Shown here in pieces: positions 52,904 to 61,774 of a stretch of DNA of 64,000 nt; position 1 is the first letter of the stretch, and each line of letters opens with the position of its first letter. The notes under the pieces are model-generated. The model was given only the letters and a program-made list of their open reading frames with translations. It was not told the origin of the DNA and made no database searches. Origin of the DNA: Trebonia sp963737285 (lineage in GTDB: Bacteria > Actinomycetota > Actinomycetes > Streptosporangiales > Streptosporangiaceae); NCBI GenBank assembly GCA_963737285.1, contig CAVTRT010000003.1, positions 3,844,001 to 3,908,000 on the forward strand, given 5' to 3'. Position numbers and translations under genes: made by a program.

Positions 52904-54293
52904 CCGTGCTGCCAGCAAGCGCGGGGATCGCTGAGATCGCCGCGGACGTACGCGCGGGCCGGCGTTCAGCCGCCGATGTCGTCGGGGCCCATCTGGAGCG
53001 CCTGGCTGCAGCAAATCCGGCGCTGAACGCGGTCGTCGCTGATCGGGCCGATGCCGCCCGCTCCGAGGCGGAGGCGCTGGACCGCGCCGTCGCCACCGGA
53101 CAGGATCCGGGACCGCTGGCGGGAGTCCCGTTTACCGTCAAGGACGTGATCGCCACCGAGCAGCTGCCGACCACCTGCGGCAGCCGGACGATGGCCGGCC
53201 ACCGAGCCGGCGTTGACGCGCCCGCTGTCGCCCGGTTGCGGGCGGCGGGGGCGGTGCTCATCGGAAAGACCAACACGCCCGAGTTCGCATTCGGCACGGA
53301 CACCTGCAGCCCCTTGTTCGGTCTCACCAGCAACCCGCGTGGGCCGTTTACCGTCGGCGGGTCCAGTGGCGGTGAGGCGGCCGCCGTGGCGGCAGGCATC
53401 TCCGCCTTCGGCTCGGCACCGACTTCGGCGGCTCCCTGCGCTGGCCGGCCGAGTGCGCCCAGTTGATCGGCCTGCGGCCCGGCACCGGAACCGTGCTGGA
53501 GGGCGGCCAACTGCCGGAGCCGGAGTCCGGCAGCCTGCAAGAGGCCGTCCAGGTCGTGGGGCCGCTAACCCGTCGGGCAGCTGACGCGGCGATCGTCTTC
53601 TGCGTGCTTGCCGGCCGGACGGCGTGCTGGAGAGAACTGAGCCGGCAGGCGGCAATGCGTGACCTCGCGGGAGTCGAGGTCAGCTGGGCGGGGACCGTGG
53701 CCGGGCTGCCGGCCGCCGCCGAGGTGCAGGACGCGGTCCGGCGCGCCGCCGATCTGCTGGGCGGCGTGGGCGCATCAGTCCGTGCCGGGGTTCCGGAAGT
53801 CCTCCACGGCGCGGTCGGAGCGTATACGGCCATGCGCGCCGCCGACCCGCTGACCCGAATCCGCCTGCTCGCCGAGCAGCGCGATGAGCTCGGACGGCCG
53901 GTCGTTGCCGACTTCACCCGGGACCTCCTTCGCCACGCGCCGGCACCCGACCAGGCCCGCGCACGCGAGCACGCACGACAGCGGGAGCAAATGCGCACCG
54001 AGCTGGCCTCGTGGCTGCACGGGCGACGGCTGCTCCTGCTGCCGGTCGCATTGCGACTGCCCGGACCGGTGACGGCTGCCGCAGATGCCGCCGGCGACCC
54101 GTCGCGCGCATTCGAGCTTCTCGCCCCGTGCCGCGCCGTCAGCCTGTTCGGGGTCCCGTCAGTGTCGGTCCCGCTTGGGCATTCCGCCAGCGGAGTGCCG
54201 GTCTCGGTTCAGCTTGTCGCCCCGGCCGGTGGCGAAGCACTGGCCCTCGCGGCAGCAGGCGTCCTTGAAGATGCGCAGGCGTGGTCATGCTGA
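52900..54293 (+). pseudogene. Amidase signature enzyme, frameshifted
   Basis: It starts at ATG 52900. The amidase-signature Ser-Ser-Lys triad is visible: Lys in GVPFTVKDVIATE, the cis-Ser in TVGGSSGGEAAAVAAG, and after a one-base gap at about 53415-53422 the nucleophile Ser in GTDFGGSLRWPAE, read in the second frame to 54293. Length about 464 residues if repaired. AS enzymes include AtzE and AtzF, which cleave carboxybiuret and allophanate after ring opening of cyanuric acid. Being next to a ring-opening hydrolase, this gene may cut the ring-opened product. Confidence 0.82.
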
Positions 54294-55432
54294 GCCCGGC
54301 GATCGGGCAATCTGTCCAGCTTCACGTGGTGCCGATGGACAGTCCCGGCGACGTCTCGGGCCTGGAGGCCCTGCTGGATTCGGTGATCGACCCGGGGACG
54401 GTCGTAGCGATCATCGGCAAGACCGAGGGCACCGGCCTCGGCAACGACCCGGGCCGGGAGGCCGCCGACACTGCCATCCGTTCAGCCCTGGCCACCCGCC
54501 TCGGCATTTCGGCGGAGGACGTCGGTGACCGGGTGGGCCTCGTGCTGTCCGGAGGAACTCCCGGCGTGCTCAGCCCGCACATCGCCGTCGTAAGCGTGCG
54601 GCAGGTCGAACTGCCCGCCGGGCAGGGACCATCCGGGGACGGGCGGCTCGTCATCGGGACGGCGCATTCGCGCCCCATCCTGCCCGAGCACGTCGGCCGG
54701 CTCCCGCACGTCAACGCCGTGGCCCAGGCCGTCCGCGAGGCCGTGCGGGCGGCCGGGCTCGCCGATCCCGGTGATGTTCACCTCGTTCTCGTCAAGGCGC
54801 CAGCGCTGACGGAGGCATCCATCGCCGGCGCCGCCCGACGTGGACGAGACACTGTCACCACCGACCTGGGGATCGGTCCCGACGGCGGAATGTGCTACGC
54901 CAACGACGCATCGGCCCTGGGGGTCGCCGCGGCACTCGGCGAGATCGACGGGCCGGCCCTGCGCGATGAGGACATCAGAAGAGACTTCTCGCTGTTCTCG
55001 AACGTCGCGATGACCTCGGCCGCAGGCGAGCGAGATCACGCAGAGGTCATCGTCTTCGGCAACGGCCCGCACGGGGCCGGCGCCCTCCGGATCGGCCACG
55101 CCCCGATGACCGACATCATCGACCTCGGCGCTGTTAACCGCGCCCTCGCGAACGCCGGACTGCGGCCCCACCCGAAGACCGGCGAATTCGACCACGACCG
55201 GATCGCCTACCTCCTGGCCAAGATGATCATCCCCGGCTCCCGCCAGTTGCGCGGCAACCGCCTCACCCTGGCCGATGACGCGCACGGCTACCACGTCGCC
55301 AAGGCAATGGGCGGCTACCTGCTGGCCAGCGTGACGGGACACACCACGTCATTCGTCTCCGGCGGCGAGCACAACTCCCATCAAGGTCCCCCGGGCGGCA
55401 GCCCGCTCGCCGCGATCGTCGCCGTGGACTGA
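54287..55432 (+). CDS. Ring-opening amidohydrolase, cyanuric acid hydrolase/barbiturase (AtzD) family
   Basis: This 381-residue protein is built of three similar units, each giving a Lys and a Ser to a threefold active site: IIGKTEGTG with LVLSGGTPG; LVLVKAPAL with NVAMTSAAGE; LLAKMIIPGS with TTSFVSGGEHNSHQGPPGGS. This matches the toblerone-fold family that opens cyanuric or barbituric acid rings. The C-terminal signature carries what looks like a three-residue insertion (NSH) compared with SGGEHQGP as I remember it. I chose the ATG at 54287; GTG 54281 is possible. The amidase next door fits a two-step ring-cleavage pathway. The true ring is unknown. Confidence 0.85.
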   Translation: MLSPAIGQSVQLHVVPMDSPGDVSGLEALLDSVIDPGTVVAIIGKTEGTGLGNDPGREAADTAIRSALATRLGISAEDVGDRVGLVLSGGTPGVLSPHIAVVSVRQVELPAGQGPSGDGRLVIGTAHSRPILPEHVGRLPHVNAVAQAVREAVRAAGLADPGDVHLVLVKAPALTEASIAGAARRGRDTVTTDLGIGPDGGMCYANDASALGVAAALGEIDGPALRDEDIRRDFSLFSNVAMTSAAGERDHAEVIVFGNGPHGAGALRIGHAPMTDIIDLGAVNRALANAGLRPHPKTGEFDHDRIAYLLAKMIIPGSRQLRGNRLTLADDAHGYHVAKAMGGYLLASVTGHTTSFVSGGEHNSHQGPPGGSPLAAIVAVD

Positions 55433-55492
55433 CACTGGTTAAGGCGTCACGAGCGCCCGGGACCCCCGCCTAGCCGCCAGAAGGGAATCGCA

Positions 55493-56020
55493 ATGCTAGC
55501 CCCGATAACTCTGACCTTCGAGAACCGTGTCCCGCAACTCGATCAGGCTTCATGGGTAGCGCCTGGTGCCGTCATCGTGGGCGACGTCCGGATAGGGGCG
55601 AACGCGAGCGTGTGGTACGGGGCGGTGATCCGTGCTGACGAGGAGCGCATCGAGATCGGGGCCCGCAGCAACGTGCAGGATAACTGCGTCGTGCATGCCG
55701 ACCCGGGATTCCCGGCGATCATCGGGGCTGATGTAACGATCGGCCACAACGCGACCATCCACGGCGCCGTCATCGGCGACGGGGTGCTCGTCGGAATGGG
55801 CAGCGTCCTGCTCAACGGATGCACCATCGGCGCCGGCTCCATTATCGGCGCCGGCAGCGTTGTCCCGGAGAACTTCGCCGTCCCGGAGCATTCACTCGTG
55901 CTCGGCTTGCCTGCACGCATCAAGCGCCAGCTCACAGACGACGAGGTCGCCCGCAACCTGGACAGCGCACATGGCTACCAGCAACGAGCGGAACGGCACC
56001 GCAGGCATGCGCGACCGTAG
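55493..56020 (+). CDS. Gamma-carbonic-anhydrase-like hexapeptide-repeat protein
   Basis: This 175-residue left-handed beta-helix protein starts at ATG 55493 with AAGGGA upstream. Repeats: VIVGDVRIGANASVWYGAVI, IGARSNVQDNCVVHAD and VTIGHNATIHGAVIG. The three zinc histidines are present (CVVHAD, TIGHNATIHG). The family (YrdA, PaaY, CaiE) includes carbonic anhydrases and CoA-thioesterase-like helpers in catabolic operons. It lies 60 bp after the ring-opening hydrolase and is probably the last operon gene. It may handle CO2/bicarbonate released from carbamates, or an acyl-CoA product. Confidence 0.88.
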   Translation: MLAPITLTFENRVPQLDQASWVAPGAVIVGDVRIGANASVWYGAVIRADEERIEIGARSNVQDNCVVHADPGFPAIIGADVTIGHNATIHGAVIGDGVLVGMGSVLLNGCTIGAGSIIGAGSVVPENFAVPEHSLVLGLPARIKRQLTDDEVARNLDSAHGYQQRAERHRRHARP

Positions 56021-56086
56021 GTGAATCGGCTACGCGTCCGGTCCGTCCACTCCGGGGCGGGCCGGACGCGTGATCGCGGCTCTGCC

Positions 56087-57021
56087 TTAGCCGGTGAAGG
56101 CTGACAGGCGCTCCACCTCCGCCGGGCTGAGCTTCACATTTCCCGCGGCTATCAGGTCGGCGAGCTGTTCGGTCGTCCGGGCACTGGCGATCGGCGCGAC
56201 CACCGACGGCTGGGCCGCCAGCCAGGCCAGTGCGACCGACGCGACGCTCGCCTCATGGGCGGCGGCCACCTCATCCAGCGCCGCCAGCGCCGCGAATCCG
56301 CGGTCGTGCATGTGCCGAGCCACCTTCTCGGCGCGGGAGCTGTCCACCGCGGGCCCGCCCAGGCGGTACTTGCCGGTCAGGAAACCATCCGCCAGGCCCA
56401 GGTAGGGCAGGCAGGCGATGCCCTGCTCGGCCACGAGGTCCGCCAGCTCAGCCGGGTACCGTTCACGATCGATGAGGTTGAAGCGCGGCTGGAGCGCCAC
56501 GTACCGGGCGAGCCCCTCGCGGTCGGAGGTGGCCAGCGCCTCGCTCAGGCGCGCCGCCGTGTAGTTCGAGGCCGCGATATAACGGACCTTGCCCGCCCGG
56601 ACGAGGGCGTCAAGGGCCCGAGCGTCTCCGCGAGCGGCACCTGCTGGTCGTCGAAGTGGGCGTAGTACAAGTCGATGTAGTCGGTCCGCAGGCGTTTCAG
56701 CGAGGCATCCGCCGCCGCCCGGATGTTCGCCGCCGACAGCCCCTCGAACCCCGGCGCCCAGCCGACCTTGGTGGCGACCACGACCGCCGGGCGGTTCCCC
56801 CGCGACGCCAGCCAGTTGCCGATGATGGTCTCGGATTCACCGCCCGAGTTGCCGGGCGCCCAGGCCGAGTACGCATCCGCGGAATCGATGAAGTTGCCGC
56901 CAGCCTCGGTGTACGCGTCCAGCACCTCGAAGGACGCCCCCTCGTCGGCCGTCCAGCCGAAGACGTTGGCCCCCAGGCAGAGGGGGGAGACGTTGAGCTC
57001 GGTTCCTGCGATGTATGCCAT
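56087..57021 (-). pseudogene. Aldo-keto reductase, frameshifted
   Basis: From ATG 57021: LNVSPLCLGANVFGWTADEG, NFIDSADAYSAWAPGNSGGE (catalytic Asp and Tyr) and VATKVGWAPGFEG (catalytic Lys), then YIDLYYAHFDDQ. At about 56617-56625 a base is missing. The other frame continues (ALVRAGKVRYIAASNYTAAR, YVALQPRFNLIDRERYPAEL) to 56087. Restored length is about 311 residues, normal for the AKR family. NADPH-dependent carbonyl reduction; the substrate is unknown. It is separated from the next operon by a strong terminator. Confidence 0.82.
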
Positions 57022-57107
57022 GGCAAAATCAGCCTGCCGTTCCTATGCTCGTGAGCTCGTGGGGATGGGATGTGGTCGAGGATCTCCCCGCGGAAACCGT
57101 CCCCTGG

Positions 57108-57175
57108 GAAGCCGCCGCCGCCACCGTCGCCGCCGCCACCGTCGTCGCCGTCGCCACCGTCGCCGTAAAGGGCAG
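57108..57175. repeat. GCC/GTC-rich simple-sequence tract
   Basis: An irregular triplet run (GCCGCCACCGTCGCC...) lies in the gap 57022-57200. The minus strand would encode Gly/Asp only. No gene is seen in this gap. Confidence 0.7.
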
Positions 57176-57200
57176 AAGTCATTCCCGGGCCAGCCGTGCA

Positions 57201-57245
57201 CCGTAGCCAGGCCTGCCGCGTCCAGCACGGCAGGCCTGGCTACGG
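57201..57245 (-). terminator. Very strong terminator hairpin of the ECF/PfkB/SIS operon
   Basis: A perfect 18-bp stem (CCGTAGCCAGGCCTGCCG and complement) with a 9-base loop abuts the stop codon of the BtpA-like gene. It ends the minus-strand operon. Confidence 0.88.
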
Positions 57246-58049
57246 TCATCGGGTCGCGACCGTGCCGGGGAGCTGTGCGGCTTCAGCGATCTCGCGTGCC
57301 GCCTCGGCGCAGACCGGCCCGCGGATCCCGGCGGGCCGCTTGAGCGCGCTGCCGATGATCACCGAGTCGGCCCCCGCCAGCGCGGCCCGGACATTCGACG
57401 CGTCGACCCGGCCCCCGATGACCATCGGCGTCGTCGGCAGCTTAGAGCGAAGCTGCCCGATCGTTTCCAGGCTCAGCTCCGCGGTGGGCTGGGTGATGAT
57501 CAGCCCGTCGGCCTGCCCGAAGTCGACGGCATCCACTGCCGCCGCGGGCAGGTCACCGGACAGCAGCGGCCTAGAGGTCGGTTCGTAGACGTCCGCCCAT
57601 ACCTGCACGTCCGCGCCGAGCCGGTCCCGCAGGGCGAGCGTCTCCCATGCACATCCCTGGAGCACGCCCTCGGCGGACAGCACGCTGCCGGTGAGTACCT
57701 TCACCCGGACGAATTCCGCGCCCACGGCGGCGGCCACGGCCAGCGCTCCCGGACCGTCGTTTTTCACGATGTTGACCCCGATCGGCAGGGGCATCGCGGA
57801 TTTCACCGCGATCGACACCGCGGTCAGCTGCGCGACGGTCGCCACGTCTGCCCGTGTCCGGGTCGGCCGGTCGAGCGAGTTCTGGACCAGGACAGCGTCG
57901 AAACCCGCCTCGTACAAGGTGACCGCGTCACGGACCGCGCCGTCCACGATCTCGTTCAGCTGGGTGCCGCGGCCCGCCGGGCTGCCCGGCAGGGCAGGCA
58001 GGTGCACCATCCCGATCAGCCGGAGACTGGCCGGCTTCCCGCCGCTCAT
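57246..58049 (-). CDS. BtpA/SgcQ-family TIM-barrel protein
   Basis: This 267-residue protein starts at ATG 58049, overlapping the SIS gene stop (ATGA). It begins RLIGMVHLPALPGSPAGRG and contains DAVLVQNSLDRPTRTRADVA, IGVNIVKNDGPGALAVAAAV, EFVRVKVLTGSVLSAEG and VIGGRVDASNVRAALAGADS, the hallmarks of the BtpA/SgcQ family (photosystem I biogenesis protein BtpA; SgcQ of an E. coli sugar operon). Biochemical activity is not known for most members. The phosphate-binding-type C-terminal loop suggests a phosphosugar ligand. Confidence 0.88.
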   Translation of the reverse strand: MSGGKPASLRLIGMVHLPALPGSPAGRGTQLNEIVDGAVRDAVTLYEAGFDAVLVQNSLDRPTRTRADVATVAQLTAVSIAVKSAMPLPIGVNIVKNDGPGALAVAAAVGAEFVRVKVLTGSVLSAEGVLQGCAWETLALRDRLGADVQVWADVYEPTSRPLLSGDLPAAAVDAVDFGQADGLIITQPTAELSLETIGQLRSKLPTTPMVIGGRVDASNVRAALAGADSVIIGSALKRPAGIRGPVCAEAAREIAEAAQLPGTVATR

Positions 58050-59194
58050 GCCAGCTCCGCCACGTTGGGCGCCGACTCCGGGATCGAGCTGCGGAAAATC
58101 TGCCGGAAGTTCACTTCCTTTCGCCACTCGTCGTCGAAGCCGAGCATCACCTTGTCATTGCCCACCGCGAAGTGGTAGGCGATCAGTTCGGCCGCGACGC
58201 AGTAGGCCAGCGGCGACAGGTACTCGGGGACGCCCGCCGGTACCGGGAACACCACGTCGGCCAGCGCCATGGTCTCGGCATCATCGGCGGCACAGACCGC
58301 CACCGCCGTGCCCTTCATGTCACGGACCGCCCGCAGTTGCTCCCGGGCGCGGTCCACCGCGTATCCCTGGGGGGCCAGCACCACAGTCACCGTGCCCGGC
58401 CCGGTGCAGAAGTACTGCTCGTGCGCCCATTCCTCTAGCTGCTGAGAGACCGTGCCGTGCCGGGCGGACTCTATCATCTTCGCCATCGCGAACAGCGCGG
58501 TCCCGTAATTCGGGCCACCGCCGAGGAAGACGACGCTGGTGTCCTCGCTCAGCGAGGTGGCGAGCCGGGTAGCCGGTTCCTCGGCCGCTGCGATGGTCTC
58601 GCGCACCACCGGTGCCATGGCCTCGATCGCGCGGATCTCCCGGTCAACTCCAGCGGCGTCCAGCGTGCCGCCTAGTTCGGCGACGCGCAGGCCAATGGCG
58701 AGGAGCGACAGCACAGAGGCCAGGTAGCTCATCGTGCCCGGGCCGAACCCCACGTCCCGGTAGTCATACTTGAGGATCGCCTCTGCAGCCTGCGCCAGCC
58801 GACTGTCCGGGTTGTAGGTCACGCCGATGGTCCGCAGGCCACGCTGGCGCGCGAAGCGCAGGCTCTCCACGCTGCGCGCCACCTCGCCCGAGTTGGATAC
58901 CGCCGTGACCAGGGAGCCGGGCGGCGCGGTCCGTATCGCGTAGCGGGAGAACTCCAGAGACTCCAGCGCCTCGACGGGCTGGCCGGTCCATAGTTCGATG
59001 GCCATCTCGGCTGCTAGGCCGCAGAAGTACGAGTCGCCGCAGCCCACCGTGTACAGCCGGGTAGGCGCCGGACCGGTGAGCAGGCCACTCGCCTCCGTGT
59101 AAAGCGGACGGGGCGCCCTAGCCAGCAGGTCGACCTGCGCGTCGATACCCGCTCGCATGTTGTCCCACTTCAGCTGCATGTCCTTGTGGAGCAC
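58046..59194 (-). CDS. Double-SIS-domain sugar-phosphate isomerase/deglycase
   Basis: This 382-residue protein starts at GTG 59194 (AGGAGG 10 bases upstream). Two SIS domains: first with YTVGCGDSYFCGLAAEMAI and TAVSNSGEVARSVESLRFA; second with VVFLGGGPNYGTALFAMAKM and LEEWAHEQYFCTGPGTV. The layout matches the isomerase half of GlmS and stand-alone relatives such as FrlB/FraB deglycases and AgaS deaminase. No glutaminase domain is present, so it does not make glucosamine from glutamine. Neighbouring PfkB kinase and UTRA regulator favour a phosphorylated N-sugar substrate; this is inference. Confidence 0.87.
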   Translation of the reverse strand: MLHKDMQLKWDNMRAGIDAQVDLLARAPRPLYTEASGLLTGPAPTRLYTVGCGDSYFCGLAAEMAIELWTGQPVEALESLEFSRYAIRTAPPGSLVTAVSNSGEVARSVESLRFARQRGLRTIGVTYNPDSRLAQAAEAILKYDYRDVGFGPGTMSYLASVLSLLAIGLRVAELGGTLDAAGVDREIRAIEAMAPVVRETIAAAEEPATRLATSLSEDTSVVFLGGGPNYGTALFAMAKMIESARHGTVSQQLEEWAHEQYFCTGPGTVTVVLAPQGYAVDRAREQLRAVRDMKGTAVAVCAADDAETMALADVVFPVPAGVPEYLSPLAYCVAAELIAYHFAVGNDKVMLGFDDEWRKEVNFRQIFRSSIPESAPNVAELA

Positions 59195-59224
59195 CTAGTT
59201 CATTCCTCCTGTGAAGTCCGTCGA

Positions 59225-60145
59225 CTATCCGACAAGTCGGCGGCTCTGGGTTTTGGCAAGCCGGGCGGCCCAGGAGGCCGGTGACCGGCAGTTCGTCGAG
59301 GGAACACCGAACTGCTCGACGATGAAGGCAGCGGCGGCCGTCCCGTAGCGGGCGGCAGCCGCCGGATCGAGGCCCTGGGCGAGCCCGGCCAGGAATCCGC
59401 CGCAGAACGCGTCACCCGCGCCAGTGGCGTCCACGCACTCATCGGCCACGCTGGGTATCTGCCAGGCCAGCTGCCCGGTGGCGACCACACAGCCCGCCTC
59501 GCCCACCTTGATGACGCACACGGCGACGCCGGCCGCGACGAACTCCCGGGCGGCCGCCATCACGTCGGTACCGCCGTATAGCCGGACCGCTTCCTGCTCG
59601 CTCGGCAGGAACGCGTGCAGCGACGGCAGCAGGCGCAAGATCTCCTCGGGCCGCTCTGCGGAGCAGTCCTCGTGCGGGTCGAGCGTGACCGCGATTCCCT
59701 GCGAGGTCAGCCGGTCCACCCAGGATGCCTGCACCGATACCGGCATCGGTGCGATGTGCGCCCATCCGGGGCCGGGCCGGTCCGACCATAGCGCCGCGTC
59801 GGGCGCCGCCTCGTACAGATCCGCCGACTGGGGATGGCGCAGGAACGTGCGTTGGCCGCCCTCCTCGTACACGACCCACTGGGTGATGTAGCGTTCGGTC
59901 TTTCCGCAGTCAGCGATCGGGATCTCCTCCCGGGCGAGCCACTCCCTCACTTCGGCAGGGAGGCTGGGCGCGACCGCGGTCACCACCGTGGCGGGCAGCC
60001 CGGCCAGTCGCGCTCCCACCGCCGCGAACACCGGCGCCCCGCCAACCTGGCGCATCCGGGTGGTGCCGTCTGGCAGGATCACGTCGTCCACGGTGAGGTG
60101 GCCCACCGTGTACAGCGCCGGCGGGGTGCCTGCTGTTGCGTTCAC
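59225..60145 (-). CDS. PfkB-family carbohydrate kinase
   Basis: This 306-residue ribokinase-fold enzyme starts at GTG 60145, overlapping the EcfT stop (GTGA). It shows MRQVGGAPVFAAVGARLAGL (substrate lid), SLHAFLPSEQEAVRLYGG, VCVIKVGEAGCVVATG and the anion-hole/catalytic loop VDATGAGDAFCGGFLAGLA. It phosphorylates a sugar or nucleoside with ATP. Together with the SIS protein it resembles the kinase-then-deglycase pair FrlD/FrlB. Confidence 0.9.
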   Translation of the reverse strand: MNATAGTPPALYTVGHLTVDDVILPDGTTRMRQVGGAPVFAAVGARLAGLPATVVTAVAPSLPAEVREWLAREEIPIADCGKTERYITQWVVYEEGGQRTFLRHPQSADLYEAAPDAALWSDRPGPGWAHIAPMPVSVQASWVDRLTSQGIAVTLDPHEDCSAERPEEILRLLPSLHAFLPSEQEAVRLYGGTDVMAAAREFVAAGVAVCVIKVGEAGCVVATGQLAWQIPSVADECVDATGAGDAFCGGFLAGLAQGLDPAAAARYGTAAAAFIVEQFGVPSTNCRSPASWAARLAKTQSRRLVG

Positions 60146-60945
60146 ATGTAGCTCCGCAGCAGGACGCCATAGCCGCTGATCCGGCAGAAGACGCCGATCA
60201 CGATGGCGACCACGGCAGCCCCTACTAGGATCCGGTCGATATTGCGCATACGGAGCACCGTGGCGCTGGTCCGTTGCGGGCGCACGCCGAGGCCTCGGGC
60301 GTCCATCGCGACGGACAGATTCTGCGCCGTAACGAACGCGCGGGAGAACAGTGGCACGAGGGTGAGCACGGACCGGCCGGCCCGCTTGAATGGACCGCCG
60401 GCGGTCAGGTTCGCGCCCCGGGCCCGCTGCGCTTCCATGATCGTGGTGCGCTCGGCGTTCATGAACGGGATGAACCTGATCGCCGACGCCAGCGCGATGC
60501 CCGCTTTGGCCGGCAGGCCGAGCCTAGTCAGGCCAGCCGAGAGCAGTTGAGGAGCAGTGATCATCATCCATACGCCGGCCGCGACGATCATGATGGAGAT
60601 CCGGAAGCCCATGGCCAGGCCGAACAGCAGCCCGTCCGAAGTGACGTTGACGAACCAGACCTTGCCGAGATGGGTCCCGGTGGTGATGTAGGTGGGCCAG
60701 ATCAGCACGGACAGGAGGCTGAGCCAGGCCGAGAGCAGCAAGTAGGGCCGCAGATCCGACACCCGCAGCTTGGCCGCCCCGCCGGTAGCCAACAGGGCGA
60801 GCAGGATTATGCCCAGTGCGATCGGATCGTTGAACAGCAGAGACAGCAGGAACAATGTGCCGAGCCAGGCCAGCTTTACCCGCGGGTCAATGCCGGTGTG
60901 GATGGTGGAGCCGGTCGGCCGGTAAACGCTATACCCGACGGGCAA
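60142..60945 (-). CDS. ecfT: ECF transporter transmembrane component (EcfT)
   Basis: This 267-residue protein has about six hydrophobic segments (KLAWLGTLFLLSLLFND, ISIMIVAAGVWMMITAPQLL). Two Ala-Arg-Gly coupling motifs (MEAQRARGANL and VAMDARGLGVRP) contact the two ATPases. I chose the TTG at 60945 because GGAGG (complement of 60951-60955) is 5 bases upstream; it begins within the end of the ATPase gene. It powers uptake together with the fused S/ATPase protein and the second ATPase. Confidence 0.88.
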   Translation of the reverse strand: MPVGYSVYRPTGSTIHTGIDPRVKLAWLGTLFLLSLLFNDPIALGIILLALLATGGAAKLRVSDLRPYLLLSAWLSLLSVLIWPTYITTGTHLGKVWFVNVTSDGLLFGLAMGFRISIMIVAAGVWMMITAPQLLSAGLTRLGLPAKAGIALASAIRFIPFMNAERTTIMEAQRARGANLTAGGPFKRAGRSVLTLVPLFSRAFVTAQNLSVAMDARGLGVRPQRTSATVLRMRNIDRILVGAAVVAIVIGVFCRISGYGVLLRSYM

Positions 60946-61774
60946 GGTGTCCTCCAAGGTGTGTGGTGAGGTCCTCGGCCACGGCGGCCACGGTGCCGCA
61001 GCGACCGACGCCGAGGTAGGACAGTTCGTCGGAGAGGGTGATCGCGGCCGGCGCGAGCAGGCGCGCCTCGCGCAGGACGTCGTCGCGCCGCAGCACATCC
61101 TGAGTGTCGCCATCGGCGAGCACCTGGCCGTGGGCCATGACCACGGCACGCGGGATGAATTCCGCCACCACGTCCATGTCGTGAGTGATCACGATGATGG
61201 TCCGCCCATCCGCCGCCCACGAGGCGAGCAGGCCCATGATCCGCTGCGCTCCGGTCAGGTCCATTCCGGTTGTCGGCTCGTCGATCACTATGGCTGGCGG
61301 ATCCATGGCGATAATCGAGGCGACCGCCAGCAACTGGCGCTGGCCCCGGCCAAGCACGAACGGATTCAGCTGGCGTGCGGCGGTCAGGCCGACCAGTTCC
61401 AGCGCACGATCGGCCAGCGCGGCGGCTTCCGCCTCGGGCAGGCCGAGGTTGTCCGGGCCGAAGCGGACCTCCTTTTCCACCGTGGGCGAGAAGATCTGGT
61501 GATCGGGGTTCTGGTAGCAATAGCCCACCTGGCGGGCGAGCTCGGTCAGCGACATTTTCGTAGTCGGCCGGCCGCCTACCGTGACCTGTCCGCGGGTCGG
61601 TGCGAGCAGTCCGTTGAAATGCTTGGCCAGCGTCGTCTTTCCTGCGCCGTTCTGGCCCAGCATGGCGACGAATTCCCCGCGGTTGATGGTGAGGTTGATC
61701 CCGCGGAGCACGGACTCGCCGGCGGGCGTGTACCGGAATTCCACGTCCCGGACTTCGATGAGCGGCTGGTTCAT
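60929..61774 (-). CDS. ECF transporter ATPase (EcfA2)
   Basis: This 281-residue ABC ATPase shows Walker A GQNGAGKTTLAKHFNG, the Q-loop YCYQNPDHQIFSPT (Asn-Pro-Asp/Glu, typical of EcfA), signature VLGRGQRQLLAVAS (LGRGQ instead of LSGGQ), Walker B PAIVIDEPTTGMD and the His switch VITHDMD. Its start overlaps the stop of the upstream ATPase part (ATGA at 61774-61771). The variant signature could lower turnover but occurs in some Ecf pairs. Confidence 0.9.
   Translation of the reverse strand: MNQPLIEVRDVEFRYTPAGESVLRGINLTINRGEFVAMLGQNGAGKTTLAKHFNGLLAPTRGQVTVGGRPTTKMSLTELARQVGYCYQNPDHQIFSPTVEKEVRFGPDNLGLPEAEAAALADRALELVGLTAARQLNPFVLGRGQRQLLAVASIIAMDPPAIVIDEPTTGMDLTGAQRIMGLLASWAADGRTIIVITHDMDVVAEFIPRAVVMAHGQVLADGDTQDVLRRDDVLREARLLAPAAITLSDELSYLGVGRCGTVAAVAEDLTTHLGGHLARRV

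Noticed and set aside
56697..57182. Gly/Asp-rich minus-strand protein
   Set aside because: Its start is the GCC-type simple repeat and the rest is antisense-shifted aldo-keto reductase.
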